Below are positions 63,960-64,000 of a stretch of 64,000 bases of DNA, in pieces (position 1 is the first letter of the stretch; every line of letters starts with the position of its first letter). The notes below the pieces were generated by a model. It worked only from the letters and a program-made list of their open reading frames with translations, was not told the DNA's origin and did no database searches. The DNA comes from an uncultured Prevotellaceae bacterium (GTDB taxonomy: Bacteria > Bacteroidota > Bacteroidia > Bacteroidales > Muribaculaceae): the NCBI GenBank assembly GCA_947165675.1, contig CAMVBJ010000010.1:28658-92657 (forward strand), given 5' to 3'. Both the position numbers and the translations under genes were made by a program.

Positions 63960-63976
63960 CAAGTTGTTAACTTGCT
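63960..63976. promoter_or_regulatory. Dyad upstream of the lipoprotein gene
   Basis: GCAAGTT (63960-63966) and AACTTGC (63970-63976) form a perfect 7-bp palindrome with a 3-base centre, 30 bases upstream of the leftward start codon. It could be an operator or a leader hairpin; no -7 box is obvious before the window ends. Confidence 0.4.
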
Positions 63977-64000
63977 CACTGCATAATGTTTAAAGAAAAC

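Overview
The window comes from a Bacteroidales chromosome, of a Muribaculaceae- or Prevotella-like lineage that cannot be pinned down further. The evidence is Bacteroidota-type promoters (a TAnnTTTG -7 box, often with a TTG-type -33 box), a RagB/SusD protein, many short lipoproteins, dockerin-tagged secreted proteins, a pdxJ-exbB-exbD-tonB cluster, long-form ispG and a SIS-only KdsD. Core genes are GC-rich. The left edge, several spacers and the 1304-residue protein gene are more AT-rich.

Layout. 1-912: a leftward three-gene DUF3791/DUF3990 module, cut by the window edge. 1105-3726: mutS. 3905-4650: a leftward HigBA-like pair. 4955-8868: outer-membrane barrel, lipoprotein, AAA ATPase and U32 (TrhP-like) protein. 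8935-14100: a leftward dockerin-SusD fusion protein and glgB. 14323-16042: zinc metallopeptidase and the converging pgeF. 16111-21034: a rightward run of recF, DUF721, thioesterase, SIS-only kdsD, a TPR-GDPD fusion and ribH. 21054-23127: dispersed repeats, a leftward AGCS transporter and two tandem tRNA-Asn genes. 23314-28599: a CtpA-like protease and mfd. 28796-31693: a secreted beta-helix carbohydrate-binding protein and a small dockerin protein. 32148-36635: a GntR/YtrA-controlled ABC operon with a clear operator, a 28-residue membrane peptide, two paralogous lipoproteins, a broken copy of the tiny peptide and a membrane protein. 36673-43032: alpha/beta hydrolase, S41-like protein and M16 peptidase. 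43235-49337: Nat-type ABC exporter, dtd, pdxJ and exbB/exbD/tonB. 49503-51435: LytS/LytTR two-component pair. 52200-56114: a large secreted protein with CBM26-like modules. 56272-61339: rpoN, PAP2-like protein, ispG and a TlpA/DUF4369 lipoprotein. 61333-63929: two leftward Cthe_2159-like proteins, one lipoprotein and one dockerin-tagged.

How they fit together. Housekeeping genes for repair, cofactors, isoprenoids, glycogen and TonB energy supply are interleaved with an envelope- and glycan-facing set. That set comprises three Cthe_2159-like beta-helix proteins, three dockerin-bearing proteins, an orphan SusD and a starch-binding-module protein. No cohesin or SusC gene is in the window.

The most unusual feature is in the spacers. 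Period-7 arrays of a TAGG type begin at stop codons, and period-7 arrays of an AAC type end just before start codons. Two copies of a long-hairpin element show at least one compensatory base change between them.
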